Below, piece after piece: positions 16,981 to 26,305 of a stretch of DNA of 37,038 nt (positions are counted from its first letter, which is position 1; every line of letters begins with the position of its first letter). This DNA comes from Streptomyces sp. NP-1717 (GTDB lineage Bacteria; Actinomycetota; Actinomycetes; Streptomycetales; Streptomycetaceae): assembly GCF_022695985.1 (NCBI RefSeq), contig NZ_JAAPBF010000051.1, forward strand, positions 1-37,038, given 5' to 3'. Under the pieces are notes generated by a model that worked only from the letters and a program-made list of their open reading frames with translations, did not search any database and had not been told where the DNA came from. Both the position numbers and the translations under genes were made by a program.

Positions 16981-16994
16981 GTTTCACGTGAAAC
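16981..16994. other. parS: parS site 3
   Basis: An exact GTTTCACGTGAAAC lies 7 bases past the T-run of the rpsF operon terminator and just before the 3' end of the MATE gene, in a convergent intergenic gap. Confidence 0.9.
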
Positions 16995-17015
16995 GCGCGG
17001 CGTCGGAGTCTCCGG

Positions 17016-18425
17016 TCAGCGCGTGGCGCCCGTGACCAGCCAGTGGCCCGACCGGGTGCGCAGCCACAGCGTCAGCATGCGGACCGCCATCATCAGCGTC
17101 ATGGCCCACCACAGGGCGGTGAGTCCGCCCCCGAACACCGGCACCAGCAGGGCGACCGGGGCGAAGACGGCCAGCGTCACCACCATCGCCTTGGCGAGAT
17201 AGGGCCCGTCGCCCGCGCCCATCAGCACGCCGTCCAGGACGAAGACGATGCCCGCCACCGGCTGGGTGACCGCCACCACCAGCAGCGCGGGCAGCAAGGT
17301 GTCCTGGACCCGCTGATCACCGGTGAACAGCGGGATGAACAGCGGGCGCGCGAGCACGACGAGCACCCCGAGCCCCACGCCGGAGACCACACCCCACTGC
17401 ACCATGCGACGGCAGACGTCCTTGGCGCCCTGGGGATCGTTCGCGCCCAGATAGCGGCCGATGATCGCCTGCCCCGCGATGGCGATGGCGTCGAGCGCGA
17501 AGGCCATCAGGCTCCACAGGGACAGGATGATCTGGTGCGCGGCGACGTCGGCGTCGCCGAGACGGGCCGCGACGGCGGTGGCGATCATCAGGACCGCGCG
17601 CAGGGAGAGCGTACGGACCAGAAGAGGGACTCCGGCGTGGGCGCTGGCCCGTATGCCGGCGGAGTCGGGCCGGAGCGAGGCGCCGTGGCGGCGTGCTCCC
17701 CGTACGACGACCACCAGATAGGCCGCGGCCATACCGAACTGCGCGATGACGGTGCCCCAGGCGGAACCGGCGATGCCGAGGCCGACGCCGTAGACGAGCA
17801 CCACGTTGAGGACCGCGTTGGCGCCGAAGCCGCCGATGGCGACGTACAGCGGGGTCCGGGTGTCCTGGAGACCGCGCAGGACTCCGGTGGCCGCCAGGAC
17901 GACCAGCATGGCTGGGATGCCGATGCTGGAAATGCGCAGATAGGTGATCGCGTACGGGGCGGAGGTGTCCGAGGCGCCGAAGATGTCGACGAACCAGGGC
18001 GCCAGGGGGAGGGTGACGGCGATGACGGCGGCGCCCAGCAGCAGGGCGAGCCAGATCCCGTCCATGCCCTGCCGGATGGCGGCCTGGAGATCGCCCGCGC
18101 CGACGCGGCGCGCGACGGCCGCCGTGGTGGCGTAGGCGAGGAAGACGAAGACACTCACGGCCGTGGCCAGCAGGGTCGCCGCGATCGCCAGTCCGGCGAG
18201 CTGCGGAGTACCGAGATGGCCGATGACCGCGCTGTCGACCATCAGGAAGAGCGGCTCGGCGACGAGGGCGCCGAAAGCGGGCACGGCGAGGGCGATGATC
18301 TCGCGGTCGTGCCGTCGCCGGGACGCCTTGGACCCCGTGTCCGGCCGGCTGTCGGGCCGGTTGCCGGGACCACTGTCCCGACCGCTGTCGGGGCCGGGAC
18401 CGGATGCCGTGGGGACCTGTGTCAT
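17016..18425 (-). CDS. MATE family efflux transporter (DinF-like)
   Basis: A 469-aa polytopic protein with the 12-helix MATE pattern. Typical stretches are ALAVPAFGALVAEPLFLMVDSAVIGHLGT at helix 1, GVLRGLQDTRTPLYVAIGGFGANAVLNVVLVYG, and IAGQAIIGRYLGANDP. The first 40 residues are a polar Pro/Asp/Ser/Arg tail with PDSRPD-like repeats. Members export cationic drugs or metabolites using H+ or Na+; the substrate is unknown. No Shine-Dalgarno precedes the ATG; instead TTGCAT, N18, TAGATT places the predicted transcription start on the A of the ATG, so it is probably leaderless. It is divergent from dnaB. Confidence 0.93.
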   Translation of the reverse strand: MTQVPTASGPGPDSGRDSGPGNRPDSRPDTGSKASRRRHDREIIALAVPAFGALVAEPLFLMVDSAVIGHLGTPQLAGLAIAATLLATAVSVFVFLAYATTAAVARRVGAGDLQAAIRQGMDGIWLALLLGAAVIAVTLPLAPWFVDIFGASDTSAPYAITYLRISSIGIPAMLVVLAATGVLRGLQDTRTPLYVAIGGFGANAVLNVVLVYGVGLGIAGSAWGTVIAQFGMAAAYLVVVVRGARRHGASLRPDSAGIRASAHAGVPLLVRTLSLRAVLMIATAVAARLGDADVAAHQIILSLWSLMAFALDAIAIAGQAIIGRYLGANDPQGAKDVCRRMVQWGVVSGVGLGVLVVLARPLFIPLFTGDQRVQDTLLPALLVVAVTQPVAGIVFVLDGVLMGAGDGPYLAKAMVVTLAVFAPVALLVPVFGGGLTALWWAMTLMMAVRMLTLWLRTRSGHWLVTGATR

Positions 18426-18431
18426 GGGCTC

Positions 18432-18461
18432 AATCTAATCTTCCACAGGTAAGAGATGCAA
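18432..18461 (-). promoter_or_regulatory. Leaderless promoter of the MATE gene
   Basis: On the minus strand TTGCAT (18456-18461) and TAGATT (18432-18437) are spaced by 18 bases. Six bases separate the -10 from the ATG at 18425, so position +1 falls on the start codon. Confidence 0.6.
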
Positions 18462-18612
18462 TGTGGTTGTGATCCTTACCTGTCGAGCGGATTCGGGCAC
18501 TGCTGTGCGCCGTTTGCTCGGATCTTGGACCAGCTTGAAAAGTTTTTCTCCCCCACAGCCGGTGGACGGAGAAAGGCCAGGTCAGGGCCGATGTGGCGGA
18601 GGGGGTGCAAGG

Positions 18613-18701
18613 TTGTCCACAGTGCTGTCCCCCGGTCCGTGCACAGGTTCGCCGGAGTTCTCCACAGCATATGGTCCTTCGTCCACATGGCCTGTGGATA
18701 A
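18613..18701. promoter_or_regulatory. Cluster of four DnaA boxes upstream of dnaB
   Basis: Four 9-mers fit the Streptomyces DnaA-box consensus (T/C)(T/C)(G/A/C)TCCACA: TTGTCCACA at 18613-18621, TTCTCCACA at 18658-18666 and TCGTCCACA at 18679-18687 on the plus strand, and TTATCCACA at 18693-18701 on the minus strand. Degenerate matches are CCGTGCACA at 18637-18645 and TCTTCCACA at 18439-18447. The box nearest dnaB ends 5 bases before the -35 of the dnaB promoter. Confidence 0.8.
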
Positions 18702-18706
18702 CCAGA

Positions 18707-18735
18707 TTGGCGGACGGTCCCCGCGGGCCTACCGT
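18707..18735 (+). promoter_or_regulatory. Candidate dnaB promoter
   Basis: TTGGCG (18707-18712) and TACCGT (18730-18735) are separated by 17 bases, a good fit to the principal sigma consensus. The predicted start near 18742 gives a leader of about 108 bases. DnaA boxes lie immediately upstream. Confidence 0.55.
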
Positions 18736-18849
18736 GGACCGACGTCCGACGCGCCGGAACCGGAGTCAGGCCACTCGATTTGTCAGTGTCGTGCCGTAGA
18801 AAGAGTGGCACGGCGAGGTCCGCCCTGCGGACGGGAGGAGGGTGGCCGG

Positions 18850-20328
18850 ATGAGCATCCCCGAGCCATTGGACGACCCCTGGACCGAAGCCGGTCCCGGT
18901 GATCGTCTGCCGGCCTCCCGCCAGCGCCGAGGCGAGGGAAGGGGCCGCGACGAGCAGCACGAGCGCGGCAGGGACAACGCCGCGTGGGACGGCGGATCAC
19001 CCGGTTTCGAGCGGGTCCCTCCCCAGGACCTGGACGCCGAACAGTCCGTGCTCGGCGGCATGCTGCTCTCCAAGGACGCCATCGCCGACGTCGTGGAGAT
19101 CATCAAGGGCCACGACTTCTACCGCCCGGCGCACGAGACGGTCTTCCAGGCGATCCTCGACCTGTACGCCAAGGGCGAGCCGGCCGACCCCATCACGGTC
19201 GCCGCCGAGCTGACCAAGCGCGGTGAGATCACCCGGGTCGGCGGAGCGTCGTATCTGCACACGCTGGTCCAGACGGTGCCGACGGCGGCGAACGCCTCGT
19301 ACTACGCCGAGATCGTGCACGAGCGCGCGGTGCTGCGCCGTCTTGTCGAGGCCGGCACCAAGATCACACAGATGGGATACGCGGCGGACGGCGACGTCGA
19401 CGAGATCGTCAACTCCGCCCAGGCCGAGATCTACGCGGTCACCGAGCAGCGCACCAGCGAGGACTACCTGCCCCTCGGCGACATCATGGAGGGCGCGCTC
19501 GACGAGATCGAGGCGATCGGTTCCCGCAGCGGTGAGATGACGGGTGTGCCGACGGGGTTCACGGACTTCGACTCACTCACCAACGGGCTGCACCCCGGCC
19601 AGATGATCGTCATCGCCGCCCGTCCCGCCATGGGCAAGTCGACGCTCGCGCTGGACTTCGCGCGTGCGGCCTCCATCAAGAACAACCTGCCGAGTGTCAT
19701 CTTCTCGCTGGAGATGGGGCGCAACGAGATCGCGATGCGTCTGCTCTCGGCGGAGGCACGGGTGGCGCTGCACCACATGCGCTCCGGCACGATGACGGAC
19801 GAGGACTGGACGCGGCTGGCCCGGCGGATGCCGGACGTCTCGCAGGCGCCCCTGTACATCGACGACTCGCCGAACCTGTCGATGATGGAGATCCGCGCGA
19901 AGTGCCGCCGGCTCAAGCAGCGCAACGGACTGAAACTGGTGGTCATCGACTATCTTCAGCTGATGCAGTCCGGCGGTTCGAAGCGCGCGGAGAGCCGCCA
20001 GCAGGAGGTCTCGGACATGTCGCGAAACCTCAAGCTGCTGGCGAAGGAGCTGGAGCTGCCGGTGATCGCGCTCTCCCAGCTGAACCGTGGCCCCGAGCAG
20101 CGTACGGACAAGAAGCCGATGGTCTCCGATCTGCGTGAGTCGGGCTCCATCGAGCAGGACGCGGACATGGTGGTGCTGCTGCACCGGGAGGACGCGTACG
20201 AGAAGGAGTCACCGCGCGCGGGCGAGGCGGACCTGATCGTGGCGAAGCACCGTAACGGCCCGACGGCGACGATCACGGTGGCGTTCCAGGGCCACTACTC
20301 GCGCTTCGTGGACATGGCGCAGACCTGA
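18850..20328 (+). CDS. dnaB: Replicative DNA helicase DnaB
   Basis: A hexameric 5'-3' helicase that unwinds DNA at the replication fork (492 aa). A disordered charged N-terminal extension (1-55) precedes the DnaB N-domain (PPQDLDAEQSVLGGMLLSKDAI onward, to about 160). The RecA-like C-domain has Walker A at 258-265 (RPAMGKST, K263), Walker B in LVVIDYLQLMQ, and the SQLNRGPEQR and DLRESGSIEQDADMV motifs. No intein is present. The frame is open to 18463, but the ATG at 18850 is the family start and has a GGAGG-rich sequence upstream. It is divergent from the MATE gene, with DnaA boxes between. Its 3' neighbour is a DUF2461 gene. Confidence 0.98.
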   Translation: MSIPEPLDDPWTEAGPGDRLPASRQRRGEGRGRDEQHERGRDNAAWDGGSPGFERVPPQDLDAEQSVLGGMLLSKDAIADVVEIIKGHDFYRPAHETVFQAILDLYAKGEPADPITVAAELTKRGEITRVGGASYLHTLVQTVPTAANASYYAEIVHERAVLRRLVEAGTKITQMGYAADGDVDEIVNSAQAEIYAVTEQRTSEDYLPLGDIMEGALDEIEAIGSRSGEMTGVPTGFTDFDSLTNGLHPGQMIVIAARPAMGKSTLALDFARAASIKNNLPSVIFSLEMGRNEIAMRLLSAEARVALHHMRSGTMTDEDWTRLARRMPDVSQAPLYIDDSPNLSMMEIRAKCRRLKQRNGLKLVVIDYLQLMQSGGSKRAESRQQEVSDMSRNLKLLAKELELPVIALSQLNRGPEQRTDKKPMVSDLRESGSIEQDADMVVLLHREDAYEKESPRAGEADLIVAKHRNGPTATITVAFQGHYSRFVDMAQT

Positions 20329-20408
20329 CCGGCGTTCGTAAGGATCTCGGGTTCGGCCCCGCGTTCCCGCTCTCCGCGCGCGGATCATGGGTGGGCTACC
20401 ATCCGCCC

Positions 20409-21041
20409 ATGCGCGGACAGTTCACCGGCTGGCCGGAGCAGGCCATGGATGTGTTGTGGCAGCTCCAGGGCGAACCGGCCCACGCGACCCGCGAGCGGTA
20501 CCGCGCGGACCGTGAACGCCTCGTCCGGCAGCCGATGATCGCCCTTCTCAACGACATCGCGGACACCGACCCCCGGTACGAGGACTTCTCCGTCTGGCAC
20601 TACCGCACCGGCTCCTGGTGGTGGCAGCATCAGGGCGCGGTGATCCGGCTCGGCCGCAAGATCGAGATCGGTCTCCGGTTCTCCCTGGACGGCCTGCGGA
20701 TCCAGGGCGCCTGGTGGTACCCCGATCCCGGCCAGGTGGACATGTTCCGCAGAGCCGTGGCCTCCGAGGGGAGGGGCCGCGAACTCTCCGCCGTCGTCGA
20801 GGACGTGCGGAAGAAGGGTTACGACATCTCCGGGGACGTGATGAAACGCCCCCCGCGCGGCTACCCGGCCGACCACCCCCGTGCGAATCTGCTGCGCCAC
20901 CGTTCCCTGATCGCCGCGCGTCCCCTCGGCTGCGAGGAGTGGCTGCACACCCCCGAGGCGGTCGACCGGGTCCTCTCGGCCGCCGCCGACCTGGACGCCC
21001 TGCTGATGTGGCTGGTCCGCCATGTGAAGCGCGCGGCCTGA
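20409..21041 (+). CDS. DUF2461 family protein
   Basis: A 210-aa soluble protein with the DUF2461 pattern: FTGWPEQAMDVLWQLQGEP at the N-terminus, a central HYRTGSWWWQHQGAVIRLG segment, and GYDISGDVMKRPPRGYPADHPRANLLRHRSLIAARPLG toward the C-terminus. The biochemical function of the family is unknown. The ATG at 20409 is chosen over an in-frame start at 20391; TACCAT (20397-20402) lies 6 bases before it with no Shine-Dalgarno, suggesting a leaderless mRNA. It follows dnaB by 80 bases and is convergent with the reductase-like gene. Confidence 0.82.
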   Translation: MRGQFTGWPEQAMDVLWQLQGEPAHATRERYRADRERLVRQPMIALLNDIADTDPRYEDFSVWHYRTGSWWWQHQGAVIRLGRKIEIGLRFSLDGLRIQGAWWYPDPGQVDMFRRAVASEGRGRELSAVVEDVRKKGYDISGDVMKRPPRGYPADHPRANLLRHRSLIAARPLGCEEWLHTPEAVDRVLSAAADLDALLMWLVRHVKRAA

Positions 21042-21095
21042 CCCGGCCAGGGGACGGGGGACGGGACGGTCGGAGACGGCCCGCTTCGAGGGCCC

Positions 21096-21659
21096 TCAGC
21101 GCCTCGTCTCGTACCTGTTCAGGACCACGCCGCCGGGAAACGTCCGCGTCTGGACCAGGTTCAGGTTCACCCAGTTGTCCAGCGCGCTGAAGAACGGCGT
21201 GCCACCGCCCACCAGGACCGGCGTGGTGGCCAGCACGTACTCGTCGATCAGCCCGGCCCGCATGGCCGCCCCGGCGAGACTCGCGCCGCCGATGTCCATC
21301 GGGCCGCCGTCCTCGGCCCTGAGCCGGGTGATCTCGGCGACCGCGTCGCCGGAGACCAGGCGGGTGTTCCAGTCGACCTTGTCGATCGTCGAGGAGAACA
21401 CCACCTTCGACATGTCCCGCCAGCGGCGCGCGAACCCGATCTCCGCCGGGGTGGCGCCCGGCTGCTGGTCGCCCGTCGGCCAGTGGGAGCTCATCGTCTG
21501 CCACAGCTTGCGCCCGTACAGCGTCAGGTCGGTCGCCTCCAACTGGTCGGACCAGAACTGGAACAGCTCGTCGCTCGGCACGCCCCAGCCGATGTCGCCG
21601 CCGGGAGCGGCGATGTAGCCGTCCAGGGACACGTTCATGCCGTAGATAAGTCTCCGCAT
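21096..21659 (-). CDS. Dihydrofolate reductase-like / RibD C-terminal domain protein
   Basis: A 187-aa protein with the DHFR/RibD_C fold: MRRLIYGMNVSLDGYIAAPGGDIGW at the start, TLYGRKLWQTM, FSSTIDKVDWNTRLV, and a C-terminal DIGGASLAGAAMRAGLIDEYVLATTPVLVGGGTPFF with the GGxxL nucleotide-binding pattern. It is probably an NADPH-dependent reductase of unknown substrate, not the housekeeping FolA. A GGAAGG site precedes the ATG. It lies 115 bases downstream of the FAD monooxygenase in the same direction and may be co-expressed with it. Confidence 0.85.
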   Translation of the reverse strand: MRRLIYGMNVSLDGYIAAPGGDIGWGVPSDELFQFWSDQLEATDLTLYGRKLWQTMSSHWPTGDQQPGATPAEIGFARRWRDMSKVVFSSTIDKVDWNTRLVSGDAVAEITRLRAEDGGPMDIGGASLAGAAMRAGLIDEYVLATTPVLVGGGTPFFSALDNWVNLNLVQTRTFPGGVVLNRYETRR

Positions 21660-21774
21660 GGCGCCAGCCTTCCGTGAGTCGGTCTCACGCGTACAGACCG
21701 GCGCGGCCCGGGAAACTCATCGGTGCGCGAGGTGAGTTCACCTGGAGTCCTCGTGCCGCCGAGGACAGCGGCCT

Positions 21775-22884
21775 TCAGCCGGGCTGGAAGAACGCGAGCA
21801 TTCTCCGGGCGGCGTCCGGCGACATCAGCAATTCGTGCATGTCCGCGGACATCCGGGCGGCGGCGCCGGTGCGTTCGAACATCTCGCGTTCGTACTCCCT
21901 GACGGCGGCCGGAGAGTCGTCCCGGTGCGCGGCCAGCGCGCGACCGAGGAGCGCGCCGTCGAGCAGGGCCATGTTGGCGCCCTCTCCCACCGGCGGCATC
22001 AGGTGCGCGGCGTCGCCGACCAGCGTGACGCCCGGCGTCGACGGCCAGGTCAGGCCGACCGGGAGCGTGGTGATCGACCGCGGTACGACCGTGTCGTCGC
22101 AGGCCGCGATCAGCGCGGTGAACCGTGGGTCCCAGCCGGGCAGCAGCTCGATCAGCCGCGCCCGCGCGGCGGCCGGGTCGTCGAACGGGATCCCGCTGGT
22201 GGCGAGCCAGTCCTCGCCGGTGTGGTAGAAGCTGACGCCGATACGGACGCGGCCGTCGCCGTTGCGCTGCGCCGCCAGGGACACGCCGCCGCCGAGCACC
22301 CAGTAGTTGCCGCGCCCGACCATCGCGGCGAGGTCGGGGTGAGTGCGGTCGATGTCGGGGATGCCGACCTCGACGATGTTCTGGCCTATGTGTGCCGGGC
22401 GGGCGTCGGTGAGCAGCGGGCGGACCCGGGACCGCGCGCCGTCCGCGCCGACCAGCAGGTCGTACGTCGCACTGCCGCCGTCGGCGAAGTGCAGCAGGCC
22501 GTCGCCGGCGGACTCGACCGGGTGCCCCCAGCGCACCACGTCTTCGGGGAGGGAATCCAGCAGCAGGTCGCGCAGATCGGCGCGGTCGACCTCGGGCCGG
22601 TCGAGCGGGGCGTCGTCGGGCGTGTCCTCCTGGAGCAGCAGGGTGCCGTCCGGCTGGAGAAGACGCATGTCCTGGCCCTCGCCACGGGCAATCGCGTGGA
22701 ACCGGTCGATCAGACCGGCCTCGCGCAGCGCCGGCTGGCCGGAGTGGATGTCGAGCATGCCGCCCTGACCGCGGGCGGCGCGTGACGACTCACGTTCGTA
22801 CACGACGGAGTCCAGGCCGTTCACGTGCAGCACACGGGCGAGAGTCAGGCCGCCGAGACCGGCTCCGACGATGGCGATGGTCAT
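21775..22884 (-). CDS. FAD-dependent monooxygenase (PHBH-type, TetX-like)
   Basis: A 369-aa class A flavoprotein hydroxylase. It has the dinucleotide motif GAGLGG at residues 7-12 followed by an acidic end (VYERE), the DG-type motif LLVGADGARSRVR, and the GD motif LVGDAAHLMPPVGEGANMALLDG. Members hydroxylate aromatic or polyketide substrates, including some antibiotics; the substrate here is unknown. The frame is open to 23091, but the ATG at 22884 begins the Rossmann fold and has GGAGGG upstream. It is divergent from a TetR gene, with a palindromic operator between, so the substrate or product may be the TetR inducer. That is inference. Confidence 0.92.
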   Translation of the reverse strand: MTIAIVGAGLGGLTLARVLHVNGLDSVVYERESSRAARGQGGMLDIHSGQPALREAGLIDRFHAIARGEGQDMRLLQPDGTLLLQEDTPDDAPLDRPEVDRADLRDLLLDSLPEDVVRWGHPVESAGDGLLHFADGGSATYDLLVGADGARSRVRPLLTDARPAHIGQNIVEVGIPDIDRTHPDLAAMVGRGNYWVLGGGVSLAAQRNGDGRVRIGVSFYHTGEDWLATSGIPFDDPAAARARLIELLPGWDPRFTALIAACDDTVVPRSITTLPVGLTWPSTPGVTLVGDAAHLMPPVGEGANMALLDGALLGRALAAHRDDSPAAVREYEREMFERTGAAARMSADMHELLMSPDAARRMLAFFQPG

Positions 22885-22911
22885 GGTCTCTTCCCTCCGA
22901 TACACCGTACT

Positions 22912-22932
22912 GATCGATACACTGTATCGATC
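22912..22932. promoter_or_regulatory. Palindromic operator between the TetR and monooxygenase genes
   Basis: GATCGATAC, ACT, GTATCGATC is a perfect 9-3-9 inverted repeat. Related half-sites flank it (GATACACCGTA at 22899-22909, GATGTATC near 22939-22946). It overlaps the expected promoters of both divergent genes and is the likely TetR binding site. Confidence 0.7.
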
Positions 22933-22954
22933 CGATGCGATGTATCTTTGCCGC

Positions 22955-23635
22955 ATGTTGGTGTGGGAGAGACCGGAGCCACCGAATCGCCCCGTGCCGG
23001 CCCGGCTGAGCCGGGAGCGGATCGTGCGAGCGGCGATCCTGCTGGCCGACGCGGACGGCCTGGACGCGGTGTCGCTGCGCAAGGTCGCCACCGCGCTGGA
23101 CGTGCGCCCGATGCGGCTCTACGGCTACATCGCCGGCAAGGAGGAGCTGCTCGACCTGATGGTCGACGCCGTCCACGCCGAGATCCGGCCGGCCGGGGAC
23201 AGCTGGCGGGAGGTCCTCCGGTCCCTCGCCGAGACCACTCGGCATGCCGTTCACGAGCACGAATGGCTCGCCGATCTGCTGGGCGGCCGACCCCAGCTCG
23301 GGCCGCACGCGCTGGCCGGCGGGGAGACCGTGGTGGCCGCGCTGGGCGCCGTCGACCTGGACGACATCATGCCGGTGGTCGCCGCGGTCAACGCGTACGC
23401 GATCGGCGCGGTGCGCCGGGAGGTCGCCGAGCGGCGCGCCGAGCGGGCCACCGGGATGGACGAGAAGCGCTGGCAGGCCTCACGCGGGCCCTATCTGGAG
23501 CGGACCTTCGCGACCGGCCGGTTCCCCGCGCTGGCCACGGTGGTACGCGATGCCGCCCATCTGGACGCGGACGACACCTTCCGGATCGGTCTCGACTTCC
23601 TGCTCGACGGCATCGAGGCCCGCATCTCGGGGTGA
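22955..23635 (+). CDS. TetR family transcriptional regulator
   Basis: A 226-aa regulator. The N-terminal HTH is at about 18-70 (LSRERIVRAAILLADADGLDAVSLRKVATALDVRPMRLYGYIAGKEELLDLM), followed by an all-helical ligand domain similar to the TetR_C_1 group. The ATG at 22955 is preferred over in-frame ATGs at 22940 and 22871: TATCTT (22943-22948) ends 6 bases before it with no Shine-Dalgarno, so the mRNA is probably leaderless. It probably represses itself and the divergent FAD monooxygenase through the palindrome at 22912-22932. Confidence 0.92.
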   Translation: MLVWERPEPPNRPVPARLSRERIVRAAILLADADGLDAVSLRKVATALDVRPMRLYGYIAGKEELLDLMVDAVHAEIRPAGDSWREVLRSLAETTRHAVHEHEWLADLLGGRPQLGPHALAGGETVVAALGAVDLDDIMPVVAAVNAYAIGAVRREVAERRAERATGMDEKRWQASRGPYLERTFATGRFPALATVVRDAAHLDADDTFRIGLDFLLDGIEARISG

Positions 23636-23663
23636 GGCGCGGCGAGGCCGTGTCCGGCCGATG

Positions 23664-23678
23664 GCGCCGTCCGCCCGC
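23664..23678 (+). repeat. 15-bp motif shared with another intergenic region
   Basis: GCGCCGTCCGCCCGC occurs here in the 240-bp gap between the convergent TetR and sigma genes, and again at 25604-25618. The rest of this gap (23636-23875) shows no supported gene. Confidence 0.35.
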
Positions 23679-23875
23679 AGGGCGGTGCCGGCGGTGGCTG
23701 GTGCGGTGCGTCGCAAGGCGGAGGCCGGGCCTGTACGGGGTGCACTCGGCCGTCGGACGACAACACGGCGAGGTGCCGGGCCGGGCGTCGCGGGCCAGGC
23801 GGCATGTGTCGGACACGGCCGAGAGGCCGGACCCGCGAGAGAGTTCCCTTCGTCGCACCGCGGTCGCTCAGCCGC

Positions 23876-25026
<1,151 letters not shown>

Positions 25027-25030
<4 letters not shown>

Positions 25031-25434
25031 TCCGTGACGGTCGGGGACGCGCCGAGGAACGGGCGCAACTCCAGCCACTCGTGGATCGGCTTCCCGCCCG
25101 CGCCCGGAGCCGCGGACAGCTCCGCGGCCAGTTCGAGCGCCCGCTCGTAGGTCTCGACGTCGATCACCATCCAGCCCGCGATCAGGTCCTTGGTCTCCGC
25201 GAACGGGCCGTCGGTGATCGGCGGCCGTCCCTCGCCGTCGTAGCGGACGAACGTGCCCTTCATGGAGAGCGCCTGGCTGTCGACGAACTCGCCGGTCCCT
25301 TCGAGCCGGGCGGCGAAGTCACGCATGTACTGCATGTGGGCCATGACCTCGTCCGGCTCCCACTGATCCATCGGTACGTCGTTGACCGCGCTCGGGGCGC
25401 CCCGGTAGTGCTTGAGCAGCAGGTACTTGGCCAT
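25027..25434 (-). CDS. YCII/DGPF domain protein linked to the ECF42 sigma factor
   Basis: A 135-aa YCII-fold protein beginning MAKYLLLKHYRG and carrying the family motif TDGPFAETKD. These small ferredoxin-like-fold proteins are conserved targets and neighbours of ECF42 sigma factors; their function is not settled. AAGGAG precedes the ATG at 25434. A longer frame to 25512 is rejected because an ECF42-type promoter lies inside that extension. Its stop overlaps the sigma factor start, so both come from one transcript. Confidence 0.92.
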
Positions 25435-25484
25435 GATGGTCTCCTTGGTGCTGTACGGCCCATTGTGGCCGCGTTCACCCCTGG

Positions 25485-25511
25485 GACGGAGCCGCGTCCG
25501 GGTTCTCGACA
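25485..25511 (-). promoter_or_regulatory. ECF42-type promoter driving the DGPF-sigma operon
   Basis: On the minus strand TGTCGA (25506-25511), 17 bases, then CGTC (25485-25488) matches the ECF42 promoter signature as I recall it (TGTCGA at -35, CG(A/T)C at -10). The predicted start is near 25478, about 44 bases before the DGPF ATG. It implies positive autoregulation. Confidence 0.72.
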
Positions 25512-25588
25512 TCGCGCGGCGAGATTTTTCCGGCGGACTTCAGGGCCCCGACCGGGGGCTGGAGGCTATCGGACATATGCCCCTGGGG

Positions 25589-25618
25589 CCTGTCTTCAAA
25601 GTAGCGCCGTCCGCCCGC
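25589..25618 (+). repeat. Second copies of two dispersed intergenic motifs
   Basis: CCTGTCTTCAAAG (25589-25601) is the exact complement of 12114-12126, and GCGCCGTCCGCCCGC (25604-25618) repeats 23664-23678. They lie 3' of the TIGR04222-like gene. GCCCGC and GCGGGC that follow could form a small stem. Together they look like one member of a dispersed intergenic repeat. Confidence 0.45.
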
Positions 25619-25636
25619 TCGCGGCTCAGGCGGGCC

Positions 25637-26305
25637 CTAGTCGCTGCCCCCGCCCCCGCCGCCCCCGCTTCCGCAGCTGAAGCCGCCGGGTTGCGAGGAC
25701 GAGTGGGTGCCGGAAGCCGAGTCCGGGTCCCCGCCGTCCTCGGAGCCGTAGCCGTAGCCGTAGTCGTGGACGTGGTCCGGATCGGCGGCCCTGCCCATAC
25801 GTATCAGCGACCGTCCCAGGCCGGCGGGGACCGCCGTACCCGCGACGGCGCGGCGCAGCCGTCGGTCCCGGTGGGCGCCCGGGCCGTCGAAGACGTACGC
25901 CGGGAGGGTACCTTCCTCCCTGGCCGCCTTCAGCCGACTCCTGCCCGCCCGGGTGAGACGGTGCCGTGCGCGGGTGATGAGGCCGAGCGCGGCCAGGCCG
26001 CGCTCGATCTCCGTGACTTCCGGTCCGCCCCGTACGGTCTTCGCGACGACCGCCAGGCTTCTGCCGCGCGGGCAGCTCGCGAGGACCGCCCTCTCGACCG
26101 GGTGCCGGGCCGGGTGTCCGGCGGGCCCGCCGGTGTCCTCGACCGCGCGTACGCGCGGGCCGGCCACCGTGACGCCTCCCCGGTCGCGCAGCGCGAAGAG
26201 CGCCGTTTCCAGCACGCGCTGGGGTCCACCGGCCAGATAGGCCACTTCGTACTCGTCGAGTCGTCGCTCGGCCGCCGAGACGTGCCGCCGGATCGTGGTT
26301 CGCAC
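25637..26305 (-). CDS. TIGR04222-like protein without membrane segments
   Basis: A 222-aa protein. The N-terminal part has the TIGR04222 pattern (LDEYEVAYLAGGPQRVLETALFALRDRGGVTV, then EIERGLAALGLI). Typical members have membrane helices in the middle and a Cys/Gly-rich tail. Here no hydrophobic helix is visible, and the tail is Ser/Gly-rich with one Cys (GGFSCGSGGGGGGGSD), so it looks like a reduced variant. The GTG at 26305 is the only reasonable start; its ribosome-binding site is weak. Function is unknown. It is 202 bases upstream of the DGPF operon in the same direction but probably separate, since that operon has its own promoter. Confidence 0.72.
   Translation of the reverse strand: MRTTIRRHVSAAERRLDEYEVAYLAGGPQRVLETALFALRDRGGVTVAGPRVRAVEDTGGPAGHPARHPVERAVLASCPRGRSLAVVAKTVRGGPEVTEIERGLAALGLITRARHRLTRAGRSRLKAAREEGTLPAYVFDGPGAHRDRRLRRAVAGTAVPAGLGRSLIRMGRAADPDHVHDYGYGYGSEDGGDPDSASGTHSSSQPGGFSCGSGGGGGGGSD

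Larger units (their letters stand above)
18426..18849. other. MATE-dnaB divergent intergenic region (424 bp)
   Basis: No gene is supported here. From left to right it holds the MATE promoter, a run of DnaA-box-like 9-mers (18613-18701), a good dnaB promoter (18707-18735), and a leader of about 110 bases ending in GGAGG-type ribosome-binding sequence before the dnaB ATG. Confidence 0.75.

Noticed and set aside
23636..23875. A gene in the gap between the TetR and sigma factor genes
   Set aside because: Open frames here are extensions of shadow frames without a ribosome-binding site or recognisable sequence.
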